A DNA stretch of 64,000 nucleotides from Massilia antarctica (lineage in GTDB: Bacteria; Pseudomonadota; Gammaproteobacteria; Burkholderiales; Burkholderiaceae_D), in NCBI RefSeq assembly GCF_015689335.1, contig NZ_CP065053.1, positions 4,030,001 to 4,094,000 of the forward strand, read 5' to 3'. Position 1 is the first letter of the stretch. Each line of letters opens with the position of its first letter. Under the pieces are notes generated by a model, which made no database searches, was not told the DNA's origin, and saw only the letters and a program-made list of their open reading frames with translations. This document shows, piece after piece, positions 1 to 9,268 of the stretch. The position numbers were made by a program, and so were the translations under genes.

Positions 1-1
1 G

Positions 2-262
2 CGCCAGCTGATCACCTTCAAACAGCTCAATCTGCTGGGCGACAGCTGGCCCCTGAAAGGCCCGTTCGACGTCATTTTCTGCCGTAACGTGATGATCTAT
101 TTCGACAAGGCGACCCAGCGCAAGATTCTTTCGCGCTTCGTGCCGCTGATGAAGCCCGATGCACTGCTGTTTGCCGGCCACTCCGAGAATTTCCTGTATG
201 TGTCGGAGTCGCTCAAGCTGCGTGGCAAAACCGTGTACGAACTCGATGGTCGCCGGAGCTGA
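2..262 (+). CDS. cheR: CheR chemotaxis methyltransferase, C-terminal part (5' cut by window)
   Basis: Only the last 86 codons are present; the gene runs in from the left edge. CheR transfers methyl groups from S-adenosylmethionine to glutamates of chemoreceptors in the cytoplasm. The visible part contains FDVIFCRNVMIYFD, the conserved CheR segment that follows the SAM-binding fold, and then FAGHSENF, typical of the C-terminal region. It is followed after 29 bases by cheD and then cheB, which matches the usual cheR-cheD-cheB order and supports the call. Nothing about its start or promoter can be seen. Confidence 0.93.
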   Translation, partial: RQLITFKQLNLLGDSWPLKGPFDVIFCRNVMIYFDKATQRKILSRFVPLMKPDALLFAGHSENFLYVSESLKLRGKTVYELDGRRS

Positions 263-291
263 TGCGACCCGCAGAGAACTGAGAACTGAAC

Positions 292-900
292 ATGGCTATC
301 GAAATCAAAGAACAATTTGCAACCAACGTGTATTACGACCGCACCTTCGACTGCGACGCGGCCAAGATCCTGCCGGGCGAGTACTACTACACGCCCAAGG
401 ACATGCTGATCGTGACGGTGCTCGGTTCCTGCGTGTCGGCCTGTATCCGCGACAAGGTCACTGGCCTGGGCGGCATGAATCACTTCATGCTGCCGGACGG
501 TGGCAGTGATCCGAACAGCCCGATTTCGGCGTCGATGCGCTACGGGACGTACGCGATGGAAGTGCTGATCAACGACCTGCTCAAGGCCGGCGCGCGGCGC
601 GAGAACATGGAAGCGAAAGTGTTCGGCGGCGGCGCGGTGCTGCGCGGCTTCACCGCGATCAACGTGGGCGAGCGCAACGCGGCCTTTGTCATGAACTTCC
701 TGAAGACCGAAAAAATGCGCGTGGTGGCCGAAGACTTGAACGATATCTGGCCGCGCAAGGTCTATTTTTTCCCACGCACCGGCAAGGTACTGGTCAAGAA
801 GCTGATGCAGACCCATAACGATACCCTGGCGCGGCGCGAACTCGATTACGCCAGCCGCCTCAAGGTCGAACCGGTCGGCGGCGCGATCGATCTGTTCTAG
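292..900 (+). CDS. cheD: CheD chemoreceptor glutamine deamidase
   Basis: The 202-residue protein has the CheD signature LGSCVSACIRD with the catalytic cysteine at residue 47, followed by GGMNHFMLP with the catalytic histidine at 64. The family hydrolyses specific glutamines of methyl-accepting chemotaxis proteins to glutamates, preparing them for CheR methylation. It lies between cheR (29-base gap) and cheB (31-base gap), so it is probably co-transcribed with them. The ribosome-binding site before the ATG is weak (GAGAACTGAAC). The length is somewhat over that of short CheD proteins but ordinary for betaproteobacteria. Confidence 0.95.
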   Translation: MAIEIKEQFATNVYYDRTFDCDAAKILPGEYYYTPKDMLIVTVLGSCVSACIRDKVTGLGGMNHFMLPDGGSDPNSPISASMRYGTYAMEVLINDLLKAGARRENMEAKVFGGGAVLRGFTAINVGERNAAFVMNFLKTEKMRVVAEDLNDIWPRKVYFFPRTGKVLVKKLMQTHNDTLARRELDYASRLKVEPVGGAIDLF

Positions 901-931
901 CCGACTGCCCCATCAATTCTGAAAGCCCAAT

Positions 932-1996
932 ATGAAGATCAAAGTACTGATCGTGGACGATTCGGCGCTGATCCGCAGCGTCATGAGCGAGATCATTTCG
1001 AGCCAGCCCGACATGGAAGTGGTTGGTGTGGCGCCCGATCCGCTGGTGGCGCGTGAACTGATCAAGCAGACCAACCCGGACGTGCTCACGCTCGACGTCG
1101 AGATGCCCAAGATGGACGGCCTCGATTTCCTCGAAAAGCTGATGCGCCTGCGCCCGATGCCGGTGGTGATGGTGTCTTCCCTGACCGAGCGCGGTTCCGA
1201 AATCACGATGCGCGCGCTGGAACTGGGCGCGGTCGATTTCGTCACCAAGCCGAAGATCTCGATCCAGAGCGGGATGCGCGAATACACCGAACTGATCGCC
1301 GACAAGATCCGCGCCGCCTCCAAGGCGCGCATCAAGCCGCGCACCGTGACCGGCGAAAAGGTGGTCGGGGCGCTGCCGGCCCTGCGCAATCCGCTCACCT
1401 CGTCGGAAAAGCTGATCATCATCGGCGCCTCGACCGGCGGCACCGAGGCGATCCGCGAATTCCTGATGCAGATGCCGTCCGACTGCCCCGGCATCCTGAT
1501 CGCCCAGCATATGCCGGAAGGGTTCACCACCTCGTTCGCGCGCCGCCTCGACACCCTGTGCAAGATCAGCGTGCGCGAAGCGGCCGGCGACGAGCGCGTC
1601 CTGCCCGGCCACGCCTACATCGCGCCCGGCCACTCGCACCTGCTGCTGGCGCGTTCGGGCGCCAACTATGTGACCCGCATCGAACAGAGCGAACCGGTCA
1701 ACCGGCACCGCCCCTCGGTCGACGTGCTGTTCCGCTCGGCGGCCCAGGCGGCCGGTAAAAACGCGGTCGGCGTGATCCTGACCGGGATGGGCAAGGACGG
1801 CGCCGCCGGCATGCTGGAAATGAAGACCGCGGGCGCCTACAACTTCGCCCAGGACGAGGCTTCGTGCGTGGTGTTCGGCATGCCGCGCGAAGCGATCGCC
1901 ATGGGCGGCACCCACGAAGTGGGGGCCCTGAGCGCGCTGCCGGGCATGGTCCTTGGCTATCTGGCAACGCATGGCAGCCGCGCGTTGCGCGTTTGA
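932..1996 (+). CDS. cheB: CheB protein-glutamate methylesterase/glutaminase
   Basis: This 354-residue protein has an N-terminal receiver domain (about 1-125) with acidic pair D9/D10, phospho-acceptor D55 in LTLDVEMP and the conserved lysine in VTKPK. A linker leads to the C-terminal methylesterase domain (about 160-350) with the catalytic triad S167 (GASTGG), H193 (QHMPEGF) and D289 (GMGKDG). CheB demethylates and deamidates chemoreceptors when phosphorylated by CheA and so provides adaptation. It is the last gene of the cheR-cheD-cheB run; a 138-base gap follows before cheY. Confidence 0.97.
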   Translation: MKIKVLIVDDSALIRSVMSEIISSQPDMEVVGVAPDPLVARELIKQTNPDVLTLDVEMPKMDGLDFLEKLMRLRPMPVVMVSSLTERGSEITMRALELGAVDFVTKPKISIQSGMREYTELIADKIRAASKARIKPRTVTGEKVVGALPALRNPLTSSEKLIIIGASTGGTEAIREFLMQMPSDCPGILIAQHMPEGFTTSFARRLDTLCKISVREAAGDERVLPGHAYIAPGHSHLLLARSGANYVTRIEQSEPVNRHRPSVDVLFRSAAQAAGKNAVGVILTGMGKDGAAGMLEMKTAGAYNFAQDEASCVVFGMPREAIAMGGTHEVGALSALPGMVLGYLATHGSRALRV

Positions 1997-2134
1997 TCCG
2001 GTTTGGTTCGATTTACTATCTTTTTGCTGTTCGTTTATTCGCTTCACAGCAACAAAACTGCTATCCTTTAGTCTGCTTCCGCAGGTGGGGAAGTCTGTCA
2101 ATAACCAAAGCAAGAGAATCAACGGAGTAATTTA

Positions 2135-2533
2135 ATGGCCGATCCAAAGATGCGTTTTTTAGTTGTTGACGATTTCTCCACGATGCGCCGCATTGTGCGT
2201 AATCTGTTGAAAGAACTGGGTTATGCCAATGTCGACGAGGCGGAAGACGGCGTCATGGCGCTGGCCAAGCTGCGCAGCGAAACCTTCGACTTCGTGGTCT
2301 CGGACTGGAACATGCCGAATATGGATGGCCTGACCATGCTGCAGAACATCCGCGCCGATCCCGCGCTGGCCAAGCTGCCGGTGCTGATGGTGACGGCGGA
2401 AGCCAAAAAAGAGAACATCATCGCCGCCGCGCAGGCAGGCGCCAATGGCTATGTCGTCAAGCCGTTCACGGCCGCCACGCTCGACGAAAAGCTGAACAAG
2501 ATTTTCGAGAAGCTCGAAAAAAGCGGAGCGTGA
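2135..2533 (+). CDS. cheY: CheY chemotaxis response regulator
   Basis: A 132-residue single receiver domain. Acidic pocket residues are D12/D13, the phospho-acceptor is D57 ([10 protein letters not shown]), and the switch residues are T87 (MVTAEA) and K109 (VVKPF), numbered exactly as in the E. coli protein. Phospho-CheY binds the flagellar switch (FliM) and changes rotation. The ATG is preceded by AACGGAG. The 138-base leader after cheB suggests an independent promoter, although I could not identify a clear one. It overlaps the immediate upstream region of cheZ, and the two are almost certainly translated from one message. Confidence 0.97.
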   Translation: MADPKMRFLVVDDFSTMRRIVRNLLKELGYANVDEAEDGVMALAKLRSETFDFVVSDWNMPNMDGLTMLQNIRADPALAKLPVLMVTAEAKKENIIAAAQAGANGYVVKPFTAATLDEKLNKIFEKLEKSGA

Positions 2534-2535
2534 CC

Positions 2536-3201
2536 ATGAGCGAGCACCTCACCGGAGGCGCAGGCCAGGCGGGCGCTGGTTCGGACGAACCTGGTGTGCA
2601 CGACGAGTTCCTCAGCCGCATCGGGCACATGACGCGCGCGCTGCACGACAGCCTGCGCGGCCTGGGCCTGGACAAGCTGATCGAAAAGGCCGCCAGCGAC
2701 ATTCCGGATGCGCGCGACCGCCTCGACTACGTGGCGCGCCTGTCCGAACAGGCAGCCCAGAAGGTGCTCACCGCGACCGAGGCGGCCGGCCCGCTGCAGG
2801 ACCAGATCGACAGCGGCGCGGCCGGCCTGTCGGCCTCGTGGCAAGCGCTGCTCGATGCGCCCGCCACCAGCGACGCCGAATGGCGCGCGCTGGCCGAGCG
2901 CAGCGTGGCGGCCATGGCCCGGGCACGCACGGCCAGCAGCGACACCAAGGGCTACCTGATGGATATCATGATGGCCCAGGACTTCCAGGACCTGACCGGG
3001 CAAGTGATCACCAAGGTGACCACGATTACCCGCAACCTGGAACAGCAACTGGTGCAAATGCTGGTCGATTTCGCGCCGGCCGAGGTCAAGCGTGAATACG
3101 ACAACGGGCTGCTCAATGGCCCGCAAATCGATCCGACCCGGCACGACGTGGTCTCGAACCAGGGCCAGGTCGACGATCTGCTGGACAGTCTTGGCTTTTA
3201 A
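2536..3201 (+). CDS. cheZ: CheZ protein phosphatase of CheY
   Basis: CheZ dephosphorylates CheY-P. The 221-residue protein carries the catalytic-region motif QDFQDLTGQVI, which includes the glutamine that completes the active site on CheY. Its C-terminus, VDDLLDSLGF, is the conserved CheY-docking tail. The middle is helical, as expected for the four-helix bundle dimer. An in-frame GTG lies at 2530, but the GGAG at 2524-2527 is too close to it and is well spaced (8 bases) for the ATG at 2536, so I use the ATG, two bases after the cheY stop codon. Confidence 0.95.
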   Translation: MSEHLTGGAGQAGAGSDEPGVHDEFLSRIGHMTRALHDSLRGLGLDKLIEKAASDIPDARDRLDYVARLSEQAAQKVLTATEAAGPLQDQIDSGAAGLSASWQALLDAPATSDAEWRALAERSVAAMARARTASSDTKGYLMDIMMAQDFQDLTGQVITKVTTITRNLEQQLVQMLVDFAPAEVKREYDNGLLNGPQIDPTRHDVVSNQGQVDDLLDSLGF

Positions 3202-3274
3202 GCGTCCGCGATTTTAAGTCAGGCGGGGTGCATTGCCCCGCTTTCGCATCGGCATCACCTTAACGACCCATACA

Positions 3275-4483
3275 ATGCACGAATCAAACTTTATCGTCCG
3301 CGAACCCCTGCTCGATCCCAAGCAGCGCGTGATCGGTTATGAATTATCCTGGCAGCATCAAGAAGACCAGCCCGTCACCGACGAAGAGCTCGAAGCGCTG
3401 ATCGGCTTCGTCGCCGAAAACGTCAATGACGACGAGCATGGCTGGCTGCTGAAAGACAAGATCCTGTTCCTGGACGCGGTCCCGAACATGCTCTCGACCG
3501 ACGCCCTGTTCGCCATGCCGCCCGAGCGCACCGTGCTGACCATGAAGGCGTCCGACCTGGCCGACCCGGACACCCTGGCCGCGGTACAGGGCTTGCGCGC
3601 CGGCGGCGTTGGCATTTCGGTGCGCGACGGCGACCTGGCCCACCTGGGCAAGAACCTCGGCATGAGCGCTTCCTACATCGAAGTACGCTTCTCGGGCGCC
3701 GACGTGGCGGCCCAGGCCCGCACCTACGCGGCGGCCAAGCAATCGTCGGTGCGCATGGTCGGCCGTCCGGTCGCCACCTGGTCCGACTTCGACGCCTGCG
3801 CCGCGCTCGGCCTGGACGCCTTTGTCGGCAAGCTGCACCTGACGCCACGTCCCGGCATGCCCGTCAAGGGCATGAACCCGGCCCAGACCATCATCCTGCA
3901 ACTGATGCAGATGGTGCAAAAGAACGAAGACATTCCCAAGATCGAAAGCGTGCTCAAGCGCGATCCGGCGCTCTCGTACAAGCTGCTGCGTTTCATCAAC
4001 TCGGCCGGCTTCGGGGTCGGGCGCGAGATTCAATCCTTGCGCCAGGCCATCACCATGCTGGGCTACTCGCCGATGTACCGCTGGCTGACCTTGTTGCTGG
4101 CCACGGCCAGCACCAGCGGCTACTCGCCGGTACTGATGGAAACGGCGGTGGTGCGCGGGCGCCTGACCGAGCTGCTCGGCAACAAGGGCTTGCCGCGCAG
4201 CGAGAGCGAAAACCTGTTCATGACCGGCATGTTCTCCCTGCTCGACCGCCTGCTGGGCCTGTCGATGAAGGAAGTGCTCGACACCATCCAGCTGCCGGAC
4301 GAAGTGGTGCGCGCGCTGCTCACCCGTGGCGGCGCGTATGGACCCTACCTGGCGCTGGCCGAAGCGTGCGAGCTCAACTCGCAGCTGGTAGCCTCCTTGG
4401 CCAAGTCGATCAACATTGCGCCGGTCGACGTCAACAAGGCCCACCTGTCGGCACTGGCCTGGGCGCAAAACCTGACGACCTGA
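3275..4483 (+). CDS. EAL-like/HDOD signalling protein (YuxH type)
   Basis: A 402-residue protein with a degenerate EAL-like N-terminal half (VIGYELSW resembles the EAL entry motif, but the usual metal-binding residues are not evident) and a C-terminal HDOD domain from about residue 200 (IPKIESVLKRDPALSYKLLR, then LRQAITMLGY). YuxH-like proteins of this layout are regulatory; the EAL part is usually not an active c-di-GMP phosphodiesterase. The reading frame is open from 3233, but MHESNFIVREPLLD at ATG 3275 is the usual family start. It follows cheZ by about 70 bases and may be read with it. A strong terminator follows at 4515. Confidence 0.85.
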   Translation: MHESNFIVREPLLDPKQRVIGYELSWQHQEDQPVTDEELEALIGFVAENVNDDEHGWLLKDKILFLDAVPNMLSTDALFAMPPERTVLTMKASDLADPDTLAAVQGLRAGGVGISVRDGDLAHLGKNLGMSASYIEVRFSGADVAAQARTYAAAKQSSVRMVGRPVATWSDFDACAALGLDAFVGKLHLTPRPGMPVKGMNPAQTIILQLMQMVQKNEDIPKIESVLKRDPALSYKLLRFINSAGFGVGREIQSLRQAITMLGYSPMYRWLTLLLATASTSGYSPVLMETAVVRGRLTELLGNKGLPRSESENLFMTGMFSLLDRLLGLSMKEVLDTIQLPDEVVRALLTRGGAYGPYLALAEACELNSQLVASLAKSINIAPVDVNKAHLSALAWAQNLTT

Positions 4484-4514
4484 CCCACAGCATTGCCACA
4501 AGGCTTTATTACTT

Positions 4515-4577
4515 AACCGGGGCCAGGGCTCCGATCAGAAATCTTACTGATCGGAGCCCTGGCCCCGGTTGTTTTTT
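4515..4577. terminator. 24-bp perfect palindrome with T-tract, terminator-like
   Basis: The arms 4515-4538 and 4547-4570 are perfect 24-base inverted repeats around an 8-base AAATCTTA loop, followed by a run of seven T on the plus strand. It should terminate the chemotaxis/HDOD transcript. The arm sequence, starting AACCGGGG and ending near GATCAGAAAT, resembles the short repeats at 5296-5389 and 5510-5579, so it may be an inverted pair of the same repeat family doing duty as a terminator. Confidence 0.85.
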
Positions 4578-4630
4578 TGCCATTTTTTGGCGAAACGGGT
4601 ATGCTCTCGCGGGGAAGGCGGCAGGTGTTG

Positions 4631-4936
4631 ATGAAAGTATATCTTGACGATGAACGTGCCACACCCGATGGCTGGGTGCGGGTCTACTGGCCGGACCAGG
4701 CTATTGCCTTGTTGGCGGGCGGCGCGGTGACGCACCTCAGCCTGGACCACGACCTGGGCGACGATGCGCGCGGCACTGGCTACGATGTGGTGTTGTGGGT
4801 CGAGGAACAGGTATTTACCGCCGGCTTTCGGCCGCCAGCGATGCGGGTGCACTCGGCCAATGCCTCGGCACGGGAAAAAATGGAAGCAGGAATCCGAACA
4901 ATTGAACGTTACGCCGGCCACGCTGGCACTGAATGA
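4631..4936 (+). CDS. Small stand-alone receiver-like protein (cyclic-phosphate-processing type)
   Basis: A 101-residue protein beginning MKVYLDDERATPDGW, with LSLDHDLGDDARGTGYDV in the middle and AMRVHSANASAREKME near the end. This arrangement matches the family I know as cyclic-phosphate processing receiver domains: a receiver-like fold with acidic residues and a conserved histidine, no output domain, proposed to act in nucleotide-phosphate processing; its substrate is not established. The frame is open from 4577, but the family start is the ATG at 4631. It sits alone after the strong terminator and just before a small secreted-protein gene. Confidence 0.75.
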   Translation: MKVYLDDERATPDGWVRVYWPDQAIALLAGGAVTHLSLDHDLGDDARGTGYDVVLWVEEQVFTAGFRPPAMRVHSANASAREKMEAGIRTIERYAGHAGTE

Positions 4937-4946
4937 AGGAAGTTTT

Positions 4947-5297
4947 GTGGGGAAACAACTGATCTCACGCCTGGTCGCAGGCGTCCTGATCGCCGCGCTG
5001 TCCGGCGCGGCCAGTGCCAATCCGGTTCACATGCAGCTGGCAAAGATGACGCAAACCAAGCGCAAGGCCGCGCTGGGGGAAGCGGTGACGGATGCGGGCA
5101 TCCGCTGCATCGGGATCAAGCGCGCGATATACCAAGGCAGCGACGAGCGCGACACGGCGCTGTGGAGTGCGCGTTGCGTCGATGGCAGGCTGTTCGCCGT
5201 GGAGATCGATAACGACGCCCAAGGCACGACGCGTGTGGAGCGCTGCAAGACGCGCAAGCGCCGCGTCAGCAACTGCAAATTCAAGGGCAGATTCTGA
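4947..5297 (+). CDS. Small exported protein of unknown function
   Basis: The start chosen is GTG 4947, because GAAGGA lies six bases upstream and the product then begins with a clear signal peptide (basic VGKQLISR, a hydrophobic stretch, cleavage near ASA-NP). The 116-residue product would be periplasmic or secreted. The mature part is basic and has four cysteines (IRCIG, ARCVDG, VERCKT, SNCKF), which suggests two disulphides. The segment GSDERDTALWSARCVDGR is like the DUF-type small proteins with a conserved W-x-x-x-C core seen in proteobacteria, but I do not recognise a named family. The stop codon touches the first short repeat. Confidence 0.7.
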   Translation: MGKQLISRLVAGVLIAALSGAASANPVHMQLAKMTQTKRKAALGEAVTDAGIRCIGIKRAIYQGSDERDTALWSARCVDGRLFAVEIDNDAQGTTRVERCKTRKRRVSNCKFKGRF

Positions 5298-5389
5298 CGG
5301 TCCAACCGGGGTCTGACCTCTGATTAGAAATTTTTTCGTCAGGACGGTCCAACCGGGGTCTGACCTCTGATTAGAAATTTTTTCGTCAG
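5296..5389 (+). repeat. Two tandem copies of a 47-bp repeat (unit A)
   Basis: 5296-5342 and 5343-5389 are essentially identical 47-base units beginning GACGGTCCAACCGGGGTCTG and ending TTTTTTCGTCAG. The first overlaps the stop codon of the preceding gene. They are inverted relative to the pair at 5510-5579. Confidence 0.9.
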
Positions 5390-5509
5390 GGTTCAGACCT
5401 CCGGTGCACACGACTGGCGACGAAGCGACAAAACGACGTCTGAGCTCGCTGCAGCTAACCAAACTCCGACTAAACCCCATCGGCCAGGTAAAGCGGGGCG
5501 TCGAGCGGG

Positions 5510-5579
5510 AAATGTTTCGAGTCAGAGGTCGGACCCCGGTTGGGAAATGTTTCGAATCAGAGGTCGGACCCCGGTTGGG
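5510..5579 (-). repeat. Two tandem copies of a 35-bp repeat (unit B), inverted relative to unit A
   Basis: 5510-5544 and 5545-5579 differ at one base (CGAGTCAG versus CGAATCAG). Their reverse complement, reading CCAACCGGGGTCCGACCTCT, matches unit A, so the two tandem pairs face each other across about 120 bases. The second copy runs up to the stop codon of panC. The whole gap 5298-5586 holds no gene I can support. Confidence 0.88.
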
Positions 5580-5586
5580 AAATGGT

Positions 5587-6447
<861 letters not shown>

Positions 6448-6461
6448 TCAAATGAATCGGC

Positions 6462-7406
6462 TTACGCCGGGGAGTAGGCGAGGCGCACGTAAATCGGCGC
6501 GAACGGCTCGGCCTGGGTAATTTCTATCAGGGTTTCCTTGGCCAGTTCCAGCATGGCCACGAAGTGCACCACGACGATGGGCACGCCGCCCTGGCCCTGG
6601 AACAAGTCGGCAAATTCGACGAAGCGCGCCGATTGCAGCTGGCGCAGAATCGAGGTCATGTGCTCGCGCACCGACAGTTCCTGGCGGCTGATGCGGTGAT
6701 GCTGGGTCAGCTTGGCGCGTTTGAGCACGTCCAGCCAGGCGCGCTGCAGGTCGACCGGGTCGACATCGGGCCAGTTCGGGATGTTGCTCTGTTCGACGAA
6801 CAAGGCGGGCCGGGTGAAGTCGCGGTCGAGCTGGGGAATGGCGTTGATTTCGTAGGCGGCCAGCTTGATCTGCTCGTAGTCGAGCAAGCGGCGCACCAGG
6901 TCGGCGCGTGGGTCGTAGGTGTCGAGCAGGTCGTCGTCGGGCAGGCGCTGGGGCAGCAGCATGCGTGATTTGATTTCGATCAGCATGGCGGCCATCAGCA
7001 GGTATTCGGCGGCCAGTTCCAGGTTGTGCAGGCGGATCTGGTCGACATATTTCAGGTATTGCAGGGTGACCTGCGCCATCGGAATGTCGAGGATGTTGAA
7101 GTTTTGCTTGCGGATCAGGTAGAGCAGCAGGTCGAGCGGACCTTCGAAAGCATCGAGGAAGATTTCCAGCGCGTCGGGCGGAATGAACAGGTCGGTCGGC
7201 ATGCGCAGCATGGGCTCGCCGTACAAACGGGCAAAGGCGGGCACCTCGGCCGGCGTCTCCAGTACCGCCGGCAGCTCGAGCGGCGCCGCAGGCGCGTCAG
7301 TCGGCGCATCGCCTGGCGCGTCGCCTGGCGCGTCGCCTGGCGCGTCGCGTCGCGAGCCATCTGGCTCCGTGGCGAGTTCTTCCGTCGCCGCCTCATCTGG
7401 CAACAT
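6462..7406 (-). CDS. scpA: Segregation and condensation protein ScpA
   Basis: ScpA is the kleisin subunit that bridges SMC heads in bacterial condensin. The core starts near residue 78 with LEIFLDAFEGPLDLLLYLIR, followed by QNFNILDIPMAQVTLQYL, both standard for ScpA; a C-terminal winged-helix region (ELSVREHMTSIL onward) follows. The first 60 or so residues are a low-complexity extension with tandem DAPG units, encoded by four 12-base repeats near 7311-7350; such tails vary in length between strains and the true start could be internal. Upstream DUF3460 gene ends 17 bases before; panC follows. Confidence 0.93.
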   Translation of the reverse strand: MLPDEAATEELATEPDGSRRDAPGDAPGDAPGDAPTDAPAAPLELPAVLETPAEVPAFARLYGEPMLRMPTDLFIPPDALEIFLDAFEGPLDLLLYLIRKQNFNILDIPMAQVTLQYLKYVDQIRLHNLELAAEYLLMAAMLIEIKSRMLLPQRLPDDDLLDTYDPRADLVRRLLDYEQIKLAAYEINAIPQLDRDFTRPALFVEQSNIPNWPDVDPVDLQRAWLDVLKRAKLTQHHRISRQELSVREHMTSILRQLQSARFVEFADLFQGQGGVPIVVVHFVAMLELAKETLIEITQAEPFAPIYVRLAYSPA

Positions 7407-7423
7407 GGTCTCGCCCTGGGATG

Positions 7424-7633
7424 TCAGAGTTTGTTCTGGTACACGTAGGCCTGTTGGCTGACCCGCGATTCCTTGGTTTTATCCTGCTCGGCCAGGGAAG
7501 TCGGGGCCTTGTCCCACAGCAGCGCGCGGCCGGCGATCTGACCGGCTTCCATCTCGGGATTCTTGGCCTTGAGTTCGCGGATGAACTTGGTGTGGTCGGA
7601 TTCGTAGAGCTGGAATTGTTTGGTCAGTTTCAT
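7424..7633 (-). CDS. DUF3460 family small protein
   Basis: A 69-residue cytoplasmic protein starting MKLTKQFQLYESDHTKFIRE and containing NPEMEAGQIAGRALLWDK, features I recognise from the DUF3460 family of betaproteobacteria. Function unknown. The family is regularly found immediately upstream of scpA, as here (17 bases), so it is probably translated from the same message. The ATG is preceded on its strand by a weak purine stretch. Confidence 0.9.
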   Translation of the reverse strand: MKLTKQFQLYESDHTKFIRELKAKNPEMEAGQIAGRALLWDKAPTSLAEQDKTKESRVSQQAYVYQNKL

Positions 7634-7737
7634 AATAGGTTCTTGGGTAGCGGACAATGCTATTTTACCGCGAGCAAGGCGGCAGGGGGAATTCGTCGGG
7701 CACCGTGGCGGCCCGACGAGGTCGTACGCTCGTGCGC

Positions 7738-9054
7738 TTACGGGTGCAGCAGGTTCAGCTGCCTGGCGATGATGTCGTGATTGAGCCATACCACGGGGGC
7801 GATTTTCTCGGAAGCGCCATAAAACATCAATGGACCGGCGCTTTCCAGCACCAGCGCGCTCAGGTGGTCGGTGATCAGGGCCTTGCGGTCCTTGTGCAAC
7901 TTGGTCATCTCGTCCGAGGTGCCGATCATCACTTCCGCCAGGGGCGGCGTGTTGTCCATCGGCCAGGCATCGAAGTTGCGGAAGGTGGCGCTGACCGGGT
8001 CGTTGTTGTAGGCCTCGATCTGGTCGATCAGGCTTTGCAAGGAGACGCCATCGTTGAGCAGTTCCTGGCAGATGGTCCATTGCTGCTCGGCCCAGGCGCC
8101 GCCACCTTCGCGTTTCAGGGCGGCGAGCAAGGGGAACAGCGACAGTTCGACACCGGCGAAAATGTCCGACGAGTTGGTGCGGATTTCCGGGCAGTTGAAC
8201 ACGGTGGCGCTGATTCCCTGCGCCCATGCTGCCTGCGCAATGCTTTCGAGGCGCATCTTGGCGTAGCCCTGGGTGTAGTTGGTGTAGGTCTGCCACTGGT
8301 ACTTGCCGTCGATCAGGATCTCGCTGCCGTGGTAGCCGTAAGCCGTGTAGCGTACCTGGCCGCCCTTGGCGGTGATGCGCTCGCGGATGGCGGCGCTGGC
8401 GGTAATCAGGTGTTGCAGGGTGTTCGCGGTGACTTCGTCGAAGTTCATCAAGATCAGCTTGCCGAGGTCGCTGTCGAGCAATTCGCGCGAGGACATGAAG
8501 CGTTCGCCGCGGCCCTTGTAGATGCGGTTGGCGATGGCCAGGAAGGCCTTGATCTTGGGAATGCCGCCGGCCATGGTGTGGGCGAAGAAGACATTGCTGC
8601 CGTCGGGAATCAGCTTGTCGATCTCGGCCATGGCCTGGGCGGTGGAGGAGGCGAAGCGGCGCACGCCGACTTCACGGCAGCGCTCGACAGCGGTCCAGTC
8701 CAGCTTTTCTTCCTGCCAGCCCTTGAGGGTCAGGCCGGCCAGCATTTCGGTCGGGTTCCGTTCGCCTTCGGGTGCGTCGAGGTCGAAGCCGGCCATCAGC
8801 GGCAGATTGATGATGCGTCCGCCCAGCTTGGCTTCGGCTTCGGCCAGTTCTTCTTCGTTGAGTGCGCGCAGCGCGTTATTCTCGTCACGGCGCCCGACCG
8901 TGATGCCGACGATGGTCATGCCGGCCTCGCGTGCCTCATCGATCAGGCCGTTAGCGTAGCCGCGGCCGAACAGTTCGCCGAACAGGACGAACACGTCGCC
9001 TTTGCGAAACAGCTTGGTGTTCGGGATGTGCCTCAAGGAAGTCAATTCGGTCAT
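7738..9054 (-). CDS. Conserved 438-residue protein, possibly the family labelled enoyl-ACP reductase FabMG
   Basis: The start is ATG 9054 (MTELTSLRHIPNTKLFRKGD); a GTG at 9063 is also in frame, but GAGTGG lies correctly upstream of the ATG. The protein begins with a segment suggestive of a nucleotide-binding fold (VFVLFGELFGRGYANGLIDE, MTIVGITVGRRDE) and has a conserved FFAHTMAGGIPK and YTAYGYHGSEILIDGKYQW. I recall close relatives being labelled 'enoyl-ACP reductase FabMG family', but no motif here proves that. No signal peptide or membrane segment. It is followed by a 104-base gap, then the DUF3460-scpA-panC run. Confidence 0.6.
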   Translation of the reverse strand: MTELTSLRHIPNTKLFRKGDVFVLFGELFGRGYANGLIDEAREAGMTIVGITVGRRDENNALRALNEEELAEAEAKLGGRIINLPLMAGFDLDAPEGERNPTEMLAGLTLKGWQEEKLDWTAVERCREVGVRRFASSTAQAMAEIDKLIPDGSNVFFAHTMAGGIPKIKAFLAIANRIYKGRGERFMSSRELLDSDLGKLILMNFDEVTANTLQHLITASAAIRERITAKGGQVRYTAYGYHGSEILIDGKYQWQTYTNYTQGYAKMRLESIAQAAWAQGISATVFNCPEIRTNSSDIFAGVELSLFPLLAALKREGGGAWAEQQWTICQELLNDGVSLQSLIDQIEAYNNDPVSATFRNFDAWPMDNTPPLAEVMIGTSDEMTKLHKDRKALITDHLSALVLESAGPLMFYGASEKIAPVVWLNHDIIARQLNLLHP

Positions 9055-9167
9055 AGATACCACTCAAAAGTAAGAAGGTTCGGGCGCCGGGCCCACCACC
9101 CCGGCCGGCGCCGTGGGGACGCAGGTGCGGGGCATGTTGTTTTTCTCGTCAAGCGCGACATTATAGC

Positions 9168-9206
9168 CCCCCGCTTGCGGCGCCCGCTTGCGGCGCCCGC
9201 TTGCGG
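9168..9206. repeat. 13-bp tandem repeat, three copies
   Basis: CGCCCGCTTGCGG occurs at 9181-9193 and 9194-9206 with a near copy at 9168-9180. It lies in the spacer between the GNAT gene and the upstream region of the 438-residue protein gene and looks like slippage expansion; no function is apparent. Confidence 0.85.
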
Positions 9207-9268
9207 CCTTCGATATCGGCGTTCCGATACCGGCACTCATGTGACTCTTTGCAAGAAGGGCGATCGTT

